Assembly (NCBI RefSeq): GCF_017086405.1
Contig: NZ_CP070974.1
Span: forward strand, 152,349-216,348
DNA: 64,000 nucleotides
Reading direction: 5' to 3'
Origin: Mycobacterium gordonae
Lineage (GTDB): Bacteria; Actinomycetota; Actinomycetes; Mycobacteriales; Mycobacteriaceae
The position numbers and the translations under genes were made by a program. This document shows, in pieces, positions 41,127 to 49,202 of this stretch. Positions within the stretch are counted from its first letter, which is position 1; the number at the start of each line of letters is the position of its first letter. The notes beneath the pieces are model-generated. The model searched no databases. It was not told where the DNA came from and saw nothing but the letters and a program-made list of their open reading frames with translations.

Positions 41127-44100
41127 GAGATCGCCGGCAACGTCATCGTCGATGGCGGCGGCTTGCAGCCAGCTGCGTAAATGGTGTCGGGCGCGGGGGA
41201 TGCTGGTGACGGCGGCGGGAGTTGGAGATGAAACGGCGGGGGCGGTTGCCGGTAGAGCAGCAGGGCCACGTCGTCGGTGTACCCGCCGGCGGGCAGCAGC
41301 TCACTCATGACGCGGTCCGCGGTCTCTTCGGGATGGCGGTCCCGGTAGCGCACGAGTGCTGCGATGGCGCGGTTGAATCCGCTGTCCAGGGATTCTTTTC
41401 GCCGCTCTATCAGTCCGTCGGTATACAGCAGCACGGTGGCACCCGGGGGTAGGACCGTGCGGGATTCGGTACGCGGCAAAGCGGCGCTGTTGATCGCAAG
41501 CGGCGTTGATTGGGCGTCGTCGAGGAGGCGATGGTCGCCGTCGGCGGTTATTAGTATCGGATAGGGGTGCCCGGCGCTGCTGTAGCGGATGACCGCACCA
41601 ACGGGGTCGATGACGGCGCAGAACACGGTGGTGCACAGCGCGCCCGGGAGTGCTCGCGCAAACCGGTCTAATGACTCGAGAACATCTTTGGGTGCGGCGT
41701 TATCGAGCAGGCGGGTGCGAGCAGCTGAGCGGAGCTGTCCCATTACCGCCGCGGCCGACAGTCCGTCACCGACGCAGTCGCCGACGACGACACCGACCGT
41801 GTTGTCGGCGAGCATGACGACGTCGTACCAGTCCCCGCCGACTTCCAGCGGTTTTTCCGCCGGTGTGTAGCGAACGGCAAATCCTCGGGGAAGTGTGGTC
41901 GGGCCGAGAATGGCATGCTGCAGCGTCAACGCTACGGTGCGGGTGGCCTCGTACTCCCGCGCTGTTAGCAGCGTCTGGGCAAGGTGGCTGGTGAGCACGG
42001 TGAACAGCTCGCGATCGGTGATGCCCGCGGTGGGTGATGAGTCGCAGCTCATCGCGATAGCACAGTCGCCTTTGCCGTCGAGCGGTGTAGCGATCGCCGA
42101 GGCGGTGTTTTCTGACACGGTGATCACCGACGCTGCGGGCCGGTGTCGCGCCGTGTGAACCGCCGAAACCAATAGCTGATCATCGTTGGTAAGCGCTGTC
42201 GGCGGCCACGTCACCATCGCGGGCTGGGCGGTATCGCCGTCCCACTGAGCCACGACGATACGACCGCCGAACAGCTTTCCCAGTTGTTCGAGCGCGGCGC
42301 TGAGCAAGGCTGCTGTGGTGCGATGACCTGCGATCGCCACGGCGAAGTGTGACAAGGTTTCGTCGCGCTGGGCCGCGAGGCGCTGCGCGGTGATGTCAGC
42401 AGCGGTCGCGATGATCAGTTGCTGCCCACTGCGTGGGTGATGCACTAAAGTCGAGGTACAGGCCAGCCAGAGCCGTCGGCCGCTGCGGTGTTGGACCGGG
42501 ACGGTGAATCGTCTCGCGCCTGCCTGCAGCGACTGGGCGTGGGCCTGTTCGCAGATGGCCCAGGCCTGCGGGTCGACGTCGCCTGCCGGTACCCAGGGTT
42601 GGGGCCACGGGTAAGGAAGGCCGGCGGCGTCGTAGCCGACCAGGTCGTAGAACGCTTGATTCGCCTCGATCACGGTGCCGTTGTCGTCGCAGAGATAAAA
42701 GCCCTCTTGCATCGCCTCGATCAGTGTGCGGCGAAATTGGGCTTCGCGGTTACGCAGTTGGGCTAGCTGCAGATTTGAGCGCACCCGCGCGAGGAGTTCA
42801 ACGGTGGAAAACGGTTTGGCAAGGTAATCGTCGGCTCCGGCATCCAGCCCGCTGACCGCGGCTTCCTCACCGGCTCGCGCTGATAAGAACACCACGGGCG
42901 TGGTCGAGGTCCGCGGGTCGCCGCGCAGCTCCTTGAGTAAGCCGAAGCCGTCCAGGTCCGGCATCATGATGTCGGTTATCACAAGATCGGGGTGGTATCG
43001 GCGAGCTAATTGCAGCCCTTGACGCCCGTCAGCTGCTTGCAGCACACGCCAATACGGCGCTAACACCTCGCTGATGAATGTCCGCATGTCGGTGATGTCT
43101 TCCACGACCAGTACCTGCGGGATCTGCGATGCCGATGACTGCACAGCCTGCGCTGCGGCGTGAACATCGCCCGGGTGTGTGCCGGTCGACCATTGCATCG
43201 CCTCCTGCACATACGCCAGGGGCACCTCGAGACGGTGGGGATAGTGCTGAACATCACCGGCGGCGGGGGTGTCGATGGCCGGGCACGGCACCTCCACGGT
43301 GAATGTGCTTCCCTGGCCCTCCACGGAATCCACCGTGATGCTGCCGTCATGAAGATGGACCAATTCGGCGACTAGCGCCAAACCGATGCCGGCACCTTCA
43401 TGGCTGCGCCCCCCACGGCCGCGAACCCGGTGAAACCGGTCAAACACTTTTGGGACTTCGCTAGCGGGAATGCCGATCCCGGTGTCGGTCACAGCCAGTT
43501 GTACCGTGTCGCCGATCTGGTGTAGTCGCACGTCAATGTGTCCGGCCAGTGTGTATTTCACCGCGTTGGACAAGAGGTTCATCACGATTTTTTCCCACAT
43601 ACCAGCGTCGACGGATACCGGACGCGGCAACGGGGGGATGTCTGAGCGCAGTTGCAGACCCGCTGCGCAGATAGCCGGTTCGAATGAGGCCACGAGTTCG
43701 CGGGTCGCGGCCGCAAGGTCCACCAGATGGCGCTCGGGGGTGTGTTTCCCGGCTTCGATCGTCGCAAAATCCAACAGATCATCGACAAGGCGACGCAGCC
43801 GAGCTGCGTTGCGACCGATCACTTCTAGGCGCTGACGCTGGGCTGGCCCGAGGGGTTCGCCGGTGTCGACCAAGCTTTCCTGGGCGGGACCGGTAATCAG
43901 CGTCAGCGGTGTCCTGAATTCGTGGCTGACGTTGGCGAAAAATTCTGTTTTGGCCCTATCGAGTTCGGCGAGCGCTTCAGCGCGGCGGCGTTGCGCCTGG
44001 TAGTTCAAGGCGTCGCTGATGGCTCGGCTGGTTTGGGCAGCCACCAGTTGCAGAAAGCCGCGAAAATCGTCGTCCATGCTGCGGTAAGGAGTGATAGCCG

Positions 44101-45013
44101 CAAGCAGCACCGCAGCAGTGGCGCCATCTTCGCCCAACTGGACCGGCATGACGACGGCGGTTTCGGGCGGTTGATCCCCCACCGGATTGGCTGCCGGTGA
44201 CACCGCGCGGGCCCATTGCTCGGTCACGGCAATCATCGTCATCGCAGCACCGCAGCGCGCTGCCTCTACCAGTCTCGTGGGCGGCTGCGCTACCGCCGAT
44301 GGGTTGGTCAGCCCGGTGGCGCAGATCAACTCGGCTGCCTGGCTGACTTGATCGATCGAGTAGACCGCGGCGAACGGAATGTCGGCGCGGTCCTTGGCCA
44401 AGGCGGTCAACGCTGCCTCGCAGACCGCCTGCCGGCTGGCAGCGCTTTGGGTGACCACGCGTGCAGTACTGTCGCCCAGCGTGCGCAATGTCCGCAGTCG
44501 GCGCTCGCTGAGCACCTGTTGAGTAGTTTCGGTGACCGCGGTGAAGACGCCGCCGACCTGACCGTTCTCCTGACGTATCGCGCTATAGGAGTACGTGAAA
44601 TACGCCTCTTCGAAATAGCCGAAGCGCTGCGTGGGTAACAACTGGTCATCGGAGAAGGTGGCGCGCCCGGTTTCGAGCACGCTGTGCAATTGCCGACCGA
44701 TGATGTGCCACATTTCTGGCCACACGTCGCGACCTCGACGCGCCACCGCGGGATGCTTGTCCCCCAGGATGGGGATCCATGCGTCGTTGTAGAGAAGGAC
44801 CAGATCGTGTCCCCACCAAATGACCATGGGATAGCGCGAATTCAGACAGATACCCACCGCGGTCCGCAGGCTTTGCGACCACAAGTCAACCGGACCCAGC
44901 AGCGACCCCGACCAGTCGAACATTGCCATCCGGGTCGCCATCTCGCTGTCATCAGCAAATGGTGAGGCGACTTGGGAGGTGGGGCCGCCGTGAGGGTTCG
45001 ACGCATCGGCCAA
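41051..45013 (-). CDS. Hybrid sensor histidine kinase / response regulator / SpoIIE phosphatase
   Basis: 1,320 residues from TTG 45013, six bases after AGGAGG; ATG 45037 would sit upstream of that site. Order (approximate): PAS (30-175), GAF (185-340), HisKA with H-box FFANVSHEFRTPLTLI (phospho-His ~365), HATPase (DTGIGIP, GAGIGLALV; ~465-585), receiver domain (LVVEDITDMRTF, DLVITDIMMPDLDG with Asp ~680, ADDYLAKPF), PAS (~770-880), GAF (~905-1025), PP2C/SpoIIE phosphatase (GGDWYDVVMLADNTVGVVVGD, DDVALLLY; ~1060-1255). It integrates signals and would dephosphorylate an anti-anti-sigma factor. The last ~60 residues after RQPPPPF are out-of-frame reading of the anti-sigma domain. No membrane span, so a cytosolic sensor. 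Cargo of the transposon. Confidence 0.92.
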   Translation of the reverse strand: MADASNPHGGPTSQVASPFADDSEMATRMAMFDWSGSLLGPVDLWSQSLRTAVGICLNSRYPMVIWWGHDLVLLYNDAWIPILGDKHPAVARRGRDVWPEMWHIIGRQLHSVLETGRATFSDDQLLPTQRFGYFEEAYFTYSYSAIRQENGQVGGVFTAVTETTQQVLSERRLRTLRTLGDSTARVVTQSAASRQAVCEAALTALAKDRADIPFAAVYSIDQVSQAAELICATGLTNPSAVAQPPTRLVEAARCGAAMTMIAVTEQWARAVSPAANPVGDQPPETAVVMPVQLGEDGATAAVLLAAITPYRSMDDDFRGFLQLVAAQTSRAISDALNYQAQRRRAEALAELDRAKTEFFANVSHEFRTPLTLITGPAQESLVDTGEPLGPAQRQRLEVIGRNAARLRRLVDDLLDFATIEAGKHTPERHLVDLAAATRELVASFEPAICAAGLQLRSDIPPLPRPVSVDAGMWEKIVMNLLSNAVKYTLAGHIDVRLHQIGDTVQLAVTDTGIGIPASEVPKVFDRFHRVRGRGGRSHEGAGIGLALVAELVHLHDGSITVDSVEGQGSTFTVEVPCPAIDTPAAGDVQHYPHRLEVPLAYVQEAMQWSTGTHPGDVHAAAQAVQSSASQIPQVLVVEDITDMRTFISEVLAPYWRVLQAADGRQGLQLARRYHPDLVITDIMMPDLDGFGLLKELRGDPRTSTTPVVFLSARAGEEAAVSGLDAGADDYLAKPFSTVELLARVRSNLQLAQLRNREAQFRRTLIEAMQEGFYLCDDNGTVIEANQAFYDLVGYDAAGLPYPWPQPWVPAGDVDPQAWAICEQAHAQSLQAGARRFTVPVQHRSGRRLWLACTSTLVHHPRSGQQLIIATAADITAQRLAAQRDETLSHFAVAIAGHRTTAALLSAALEQLGKLFGGRIVVAQWDGDTAQPAMVTWPPTALTNDDQLLVSAVHTARHRPAASVITVSENTASAIATPLDGKGDCAIAMSCDSSPTAGITDRELFTVLTSHLAQTLLTAREYEATRTVALTLQHAILGPTTLPRGFAVRYTPAEKPLEVGGDWYDVVMLADNTVGVVVGDCVGDGLSAAAVMGQLRSAARTRLLDNAAPKDVLESLDRFARALPGALCTTVFCAVIDPVGAVIRYSSAGHPYPILITADGDHRLLDDAQSTPLAINSAALPRTESRTVLPPGATVLLYTDGLIERRKESLDSGFNRAIAALVRYRDRHPEETADRVMSELLPAGGYTDDVALLLYRQPPPPFHLQLPPPSPASPAPDTIYAAGCKPPPSTMTLPAISCSRRGKLSLMPSNTPATTSPITSN

Positions 45014-45420
45014 TCCAGACCTCCTCATCAGTCCCATGCCAATACCTGCCTCGGGGCACAGCGACTTAGATCGCAGCCTAAAGCACGCCGGGCATGCTGG
45101 TGCGACCCAAGAATGTCTTCACAGGACACGATCGCGTAGCTCCGGGATCTTGGACGGCACGTTTGCTGGTGAAGTAGTTGGTCTGACCGGACCCCAGAAA
45201 TAGTCGGGTCTGCTACCGAAATCGATGGCAGAAGGGGCCCGACGACGCCACCCCAGCATGGCGGCGTGGCGCGCAGTCATTAATCGGCGCCGCCGTGCGA
45301 ACCGGCGCACGCGAAGCCCGATGCGGCTACGCCGACGGTCGATTCGATCGAGTGGGCTCAGGCGCCGACACCTGAGCCCACTCGCGGGGGTAGCAGCGCA
45401 AGGGTGAGGGGCCCCTTGCG
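45014..45420. other. Intergenic region with two hairpins
   Basis: No convincing gene. GAGTGGGCTCAGG (45350-45362) and CCTGAGCCCACTC (45371-45383) form a perfect 13-bp stem with an 8-base loop. Together with the adjacent hairpin at 45397 it lies downstream of the leftward gene at 45421. The promoter of the hybrid kinase gene should be in this stretch but was not identified. Confidence 0.5.
45397..45420 (-). terminator. Hairpin terminator of the 45421-45759 gene
   Basis: CGCAAGGG (45397-45404) with CCCTTGCG (45413-45420), directly after the leftward stop; a second, stronger hairpin follows at 45350-45383. Confidence 0.65.
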
Positions 45421-45759
45421 TTAAACAACCCCCGGCGGGGAGCCTTCGGTCACCACGCACGATTCGTTGGCGCGCGCAGTCATCTGCTCAGACAGCTGCA
45501 GCAAGGCATGCTCGCCTGCACCCGCGGAAATCGTGTAAGCGAGCTTACGGACTTCCAGGGCGAAATAACGCAACCAGTCCAGTGCTGTCGGCGCCGTTTC
45601 GGACGGGCCGACTGCCTCACTGCTAAGAGGCGGATCTGCTGTCGCACTGTTTCCCGTAGCGTGGTTCACGGCCGACGCAGACTGCGGCAGCGGTGATGCG
45701 ACGACCAGCTGGGTGGCCTTACCTGGGCGGTGTGGCAGCAGTCCCGTCGTGGCGGCCAT
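45421..45759 (-). CDS. Unknown protein (112 residues) in sigma-factor module
   Basis: ATG 45759 with GAGGAGG four bases upstream. The N-terminal 55 residues are low-complexity (Ser/Ala/Pro). The C-terminal half looks helical: ALDWLRYFALEVRKLAYTIS and GEHALLQLSEQMTARANESC. No motif recognised. It lies between the sigma factor and the hybrid kinase, in the same orientation, with a perfect TATAAT upstream. It could be a small regulator of the pathway, but nothing in the sequence proves it. Confidence 0.6.
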   Translation of the reverse strand: MAATTGLLPHRPGKATQLVVASPLPQSASAVNHATGNSATADPPLSSEAVGPSETAPTALDWLRYFALEVRKLAYTISAGAGEHALLQLSEQMTARANESCVVTEGSPPGVV

Positions 45760-45801
45760 TGCGCCTCCTCACCGCGCGAGAGTCCTAGTGCGCGGACATA
45801 G

Positions 45802-45807
45802 ATTATA
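45802..45807 (-). promoter_or_regulatory. Candidate -10 element TATAAT
   Basis: On the minus strand GGTATAATCTATG lies about 43 bases before the ATG at 45759. The hexamer is a perfect housekeeping -10 in otherwise GC-rich DNA; a good -35 at 17 bases was not seen. The rest of 45760-46178 holds no convincing gene; GCGTTCGGC (46091) and GCCGAACGC (46149) could form a long-loop stem after the sigma gene. Confidence 0.5.
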
Positions 45808-46178
45808 CCGCCAACGATGCCGAGCGTGGCAACAATGCGCGCCGCACCAGTTCGCCAGCCCCCGGTCGTCTTGGGATGCAAAGGCCGTCCCGCCTACGCG
45901 ACGCCGGGCCTTATCGTGTCCGACAGATCGATTGAACGATGCTTCTGATTCACGGGCACAAACCCGTGGCTACGGTCGAGATCGCCACGTCAGCGACGCA
46001 TTTTCTATGAGTGAAGTGATTCCGGCGCTGCTGGCGGCTGCCGGGAAGATCGTTGATTTCTGGTGCTGACTAGCGCGATCTCGGTTGGCCGCGTTCGGCG
46101 CGCCCGACCCGGGGGACAGGCGGCCAGCCGCGGCGGACGGCATGGGTGGCCGAACGCGTGCTGCGTGTGGTCTCGCGT

Positions 46179-46967
46179 TTAGCCCGCCGCGGCCAGGTCC
46201 GGTTGGTAGGCGCCGTCGCGCAGTTTTAGTAACGCTTGCGCAAGAATCCTCGACACCTGCATTTGCGAACACCCCAGCCGCTCTGCGATCTCGGACTGGG
46301 TCATTTCCTCAAAGAACCGCAGCTTGATCACAAGCCGTTCCCGTTCTGGCAGAGCCGCGATGAGCGGTCTGGCCGTGTGCACGCTAAGCACCCTCTCCAA
46401 GCCTGGATCATCACTTCCCATCGTTTCACCCAACGCCGATTCTGGGTTGCCGTCATCTGTCCTGGGCGCGTCGAGCGACAACACCGCATAGTTGCTGCCC
46501 GCGACCATCGCATCAACGACGAGTTCTCGCTCAACACCCAAGAACGCGGCAAGCTCGGAGGCATTCGGACTGCGCTGCAGCTGGTGGGCGAGCTCGGGGG
46601 TAGCCGCATTGATTTGCGTGTGAAGGTCCTTGATGCGTCGCGGAGCTTTGACGGCCCATCCGTGGTCCCGGAAATGGCGGCGGATGAGACCAGTAATGGT
46701 GGGAACCGCATAGGATAGAAAATGCGCACCGTGATCAGCGTCGAACCGATCGACTGCGTGTACTAGGCCCATCCGCGCCACCTGAGTGAGGTCGTCAAGG
46801 CATTCTCCCCGCCCGCGATATCGGTGAGCAATATGGTCCGCCAGCGGCAAACAACGTTGCACAATCAGATCTCGCTGCTTTCGATATGCGCGAGAACCCG
46901 GCTCAAGCTTTCTCAACTGGATAAACATGTCGGCGACGTCGGTGTATTCGTTGGACAGCGTTTTCAA
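46179..46967 (-). CDS. SigF/SigB-family RNA polymerase sigma factor
   Basis: 262 residues from TTG 46967 (AAGGGG seven bases upstream); the next Met is 13 residues in. All regions of a stress-type sigma factor are present: region 2 with DLTQVARMGLVHAVDRFDAD and FLSYAVPTITGLIRRHFRDHGW, region 3 with VKAPRRIKDLHTQINAATPEL, region 4 with LPERERLVIKLRFFEEMTQS and EIAERLGCSQMQVSRILAQA. The sequence belongs to the SigF/B/G group controlled by partner switching (anti-sigma kinase and anti-anti-sigma), which matches the neighbouring phosphatase and anti-sigma domain. A good SigF-type promoter lies ~63 bases upstream, suggesting autoregulation. Confidence 0.95.
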   Translation of the reverse strand: MKTLSNEYTDVADMFIQLRKLEPGSRAYRKQRDLIVQRCLPLADHIAHRYRGRGECLDDLTQVARMGLVHAVDRFDADHGAHFLSYAVPTITGLIRRHFRDHGWAVKAPRRIKDLHTQINAATPELAHQLQRSPNASELAAFLGVERELVVDAMVAGSNYAVLSLDAPRTDDGNPESALGETMGSDDPGLERVLSVHTARPLIAALPERERLVIKLRFFEEMTQSEIAERLGCSQMQVSRILAQALLKLRDGAYQPDLAAAG

Positions 46968-47029
46968 TGCCTGACCCCTTGGCCGTCGTGGGTTCGTGCG
47001 GGCTCTGATCTGAACACGGCGCTGTGGTT

Positions 47030-47055
47030 TACCCCGAAACGGTGACGGAAAAACC
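47030..47055 (-). promoter_or_regulatory. SigF-type promoter before the sigma-factor gene
   Basis: Minus strand GGTTT (47051-47055), 16-base spacer, GGGTA (47030-47034), then AA. This matches the mycobacterial SigF consensus GGTTT-N15-17-GGGTA. It is about 63 bases from the TTG start of the sigma gene. The remaining bases 46968-47273 hold no gene. Confidence 0.72.
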
Positions 47056-47548
47056 GCTTCGGCGCGACGGGCAAGTCAAGTTGCCGAAACGATTGGTGAC
47101 GGCGCGACGGGCTCGTCCGCTTAATCGACCCCGCAGAACCGCAGCATCAGCGCAAACCGACGGTACGCCTCGGATGAGCCGATTCGCGGACAATCAGTAC
47201 CGGTGAGCTTCTACGATGACTCAACTACACGTTTTGGTGGTGGCGACCCCTACGCGACCGGCGGAGGTTGACTATGCATGCCCAGCAGGCTGATGAGGCC
47301 GACCACTACGTCGGCGTAGAGCGCAGACGGAGCACAAGCGCCGGCCAGTCCGCGAGTGAAGTGCTGCGTCAGTTACCGGCCACTGTCGTGCTCGACCGCC
47401 TGCCGATCCCCGTTCTCGGAGTCGGCTGCGACGGCAGCATTGCATTTGCTAACGCGGCGTTGTGCGCCATGCTGGGCTGGCGTGTTCCCCGTGAATGAGT
47501 CCAGCTTGTTTTAGAGTCCTGTGGCCCGAGGTCGGGCTGGAAGGGACG

Positions 47549-47839
47549 ATGAAACACATGGCTGGTCGTAAGCGGCATTCCGCGGAGGACATCGTGCGCA
47601 AGTTGCGCCGCGCGGACGAGCTGGCTGCTGAAGGCAAGACCGGTGACGAGATCGCTGCCGAGTTGGGTGTCTCAGCCGCCACGCTGTACAACTGGCGCCG
47701 CGCCTACGGCGGCATGGACACCGACGCCGCCAAAGAGCTACGGGAGTTGCGCGAGCAGAACACGCGCTTGAAGAGGCTGCTGGCCGAGGCCGAACTGGAG
47801 AAGGACGCGCTGCGGGAGGTCGCGAAGGGAAAATTCTGA
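47549..47839 (+). CDS. IS3-family OrfA (HTH) protein
   Basis: About 96 residues (start ATG 47549 or 47558). HTH_Tnp_1 domain: RKRHSAEDIVRKLRRADELA, then GKTGDEIAAELGVSAATLYN with recognition helix, and a C-terminal leucine-zipper-like coil (ELREQNTRLKRLLAEAELEK). It binds the terminal repeats and dimerises. The stop TGA at 47837 follows the slippery GGGAAAAT, where a -1 shift would give the OrfAB transposase. Confidence 0.92.
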   Translation: MKHMAGRKRHSAEDIVRKLRRADELAAEGKTGDEIAAELGVSAATLYNWRRAYGGMDTDAAKELRELREQNTRLKRLLAEAELEKDALREVAKGKF

Positions 47840-47862
47840 GCCCAGCTGCCAAGCGGCGCGCC

Positions 47863-48702
47863 GTGGACATGCTCAAGGACACGCTGAGTATGTCGGAACG
47901 ACTGGCGTGCAAGGCCGTTGGGCTGGCCCGCTCCACCTACCGCCGCTTGCCCGCGGCGCAGACTCCGGATGATCCAGACGCCCAGATGCGAGCCTGGCTG
48001 CGCTCCTACGCCACCAAACACCCCTGCCACGGGTTCCGGCGCGCCTGGGCGGCCTTGCGCTACGACGTGGGTCGTGAGGTCAACCAGAAGAAAGTCCATC
48101 GGCTGTGGCGCGAGGAGGGCCTGCAGGTCAAGATCCGCTCGCCGCGTAAGCGGTCTGGGGTGTCCTCGGTCCCGCCGGTGGTAGCCGATGCACCGAACGT
48201 GGTGTGGGCGATCGATTTCCAGTTCGACTCCACCACCGACGGCAAGGCCATCAAGATCGCCTCGATGCTCGACGAGCACACCCGCGAGTCGCTGCTGAAC
48301 ATCGTGGAGCGCTCCATCACCGCCGAACGTCTCGTGACCGAACTCGAGACGGCGTTCGCGGTGGCCGGCGGACCGCCGAAGGTGCTGCGCATGGACAACG
48401 GCCCGGAGCTGGTTTCCCAAGCGCTGCAACGATTCTGCGAGAACAAAACCGGCCTGCTCTACATCCCACCAGGATGCCCGTGGATCAATGGGCATATCGA
48501 GTCGTTCAACAACCGGCTACGTAAGGAGTGCCTCAACCGCAACCACTGGAACACCCTGTTCGAGGCCCGCGTGGTGATCGGCGATTTCAAGCACGAACAT
48601 AATCACCGACACCGCCATTCGGCGCTGGGCTATCGAACCCCCGCCGAGTACGCTGCGGCTTGCCGGCACACCCACACCCCGGTGGCCTGCGAGATCAACT
48701 GA
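47863..48702 (+). CDS. IS3-family OrfB transposase (DDE)
   Basis: 279 residues from the first ATG, but the frame opens upstream (KILSPAAKRRAVDMLKDTL) and would normally be entered by frameshift from orfA. HTH_21 region: MSERLACKAVGLARSTYRRL; catalytic DDE: WAIDFQFDSTTDGKAIKIAS (Asp 1), LRMDNGPELVS (Asp 2), PWINGHIESFNNRLRKECLN (Glu). Ends GYRTPAEYAAACRH, the usual IS3 C-terminus. Appears intact. Confidence 0.93.
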   Translation: MDMLKDTLSMSERLACKAVGLARSTYRRLPAAQTPDDPDAQMRAWLRSYATKHPCHGFRRAWAALRYDVGREVNQKKVHRLWREEGLQVKIRSPRKRSGVSSVPPVVADAPNVVWAIDFQFDSTTDGKAIKIASMLDEHTRESLLNIVERSITAERLVTELETAFAVAGGPPKVLRMDNGPELVSQALQRFCENKTGLLYIPPGCPWINGHIESFNNRLRKECLNRNHWNTLFEARVVIGDFKHEHNHRHRHSALGYRTPAEYAAACRHTHTPVACEIN

Positions 48703-49202
48703 ATCCGGATCAAACAAACCCGACTCCAAAACGGGGTGGACTCAGTAACGGGGACTCGCCAGGGCCACTGTCACGACGATGTCTGCACACTGCGATGCAA
48801 CCAGATCTTTCGCAGCTGCAGCGCCACTGAATCGGCCCTGGGGTTCATCCGTGCCCATGGCAATGAACTTGTCGCGTTGACCCATTCCCAGGGATATAGC
48901 GTGTGGGCCTGGATGAGTAAGTCAGCGTTGCTACGTCATCATGACCCGATGGTTTTGGTGACGTTTCGCGAATTCACCGAGCAGTTGTGGCGCCATGATC
49001 CGCATTAACGAACGGCGACTGCGTAGGCCCGACCAGACCCGCTCACCATCGAGGGTTCCGCCGCTGGCAGTGACGGTGGCGGGGATGCTCTGCGTGACCG
49101 AGGCCCGGCGCGCTGAGTAACAGGGGGTAATAGAGCACGGTGTCGCGGCCGCGGCGGTGCAACTGCGTGCCATGCCGCCCAGGTGTGGATGTACTGGGTG
49201 CT

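Larger units (their letters stand above)
47496..48744 (+). mobile_element. IS3-family insertion sequence, ~1,249 bp
   Basis: Imperfect inverted ends: left TGAGTCCAGCTTGTTTTAGA, right (read inward) TGAGTCCACCCCGTTTTGGA. Carries orfA and orfB with a likely -1 frameshift at GGGAAAAT near 47828. Target duplication not identified; bases flanking the ends (GTGAA / GTAAC) do not match. Confidence 0.88.
47274..49008 (+). pseudogene. PAS-domain sensor gene split by an IS3-family element
   Basis: 5' part: ATG 47274 (GGAGG six bases upstream) encodes MHAQQADEADHYVGVERRRS ... LDRLPIPVLGVGCDGSIAFANAALCAMLG, the start of a PAS domain. After the IS (ends 48744) the matching 3' part reads LRCNQIFRSCSATESALGFI, ELVALTHSQGYSVWAWMSKS and ALLRHHDPMVLVTFREFTEQ LW, typical of the C-terminus of small mycobacterial PAS proteins. 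The frame cannot be rejoined precisely because I see no clean target duplication, so some bases may be lost. Likely part of the stress-sensing cargo before interruption; now probably non-functional. Confidence 0.78.

Noticed and set aside
45666..45881. 71-codon minus-strand frame with a hydrophobic start overlapping the 112-residue gene
   Set aside because: Contains the promoter-like TATAAT and the binding site of the 45759 start within it; second half is out-of-frame reading of that gene.
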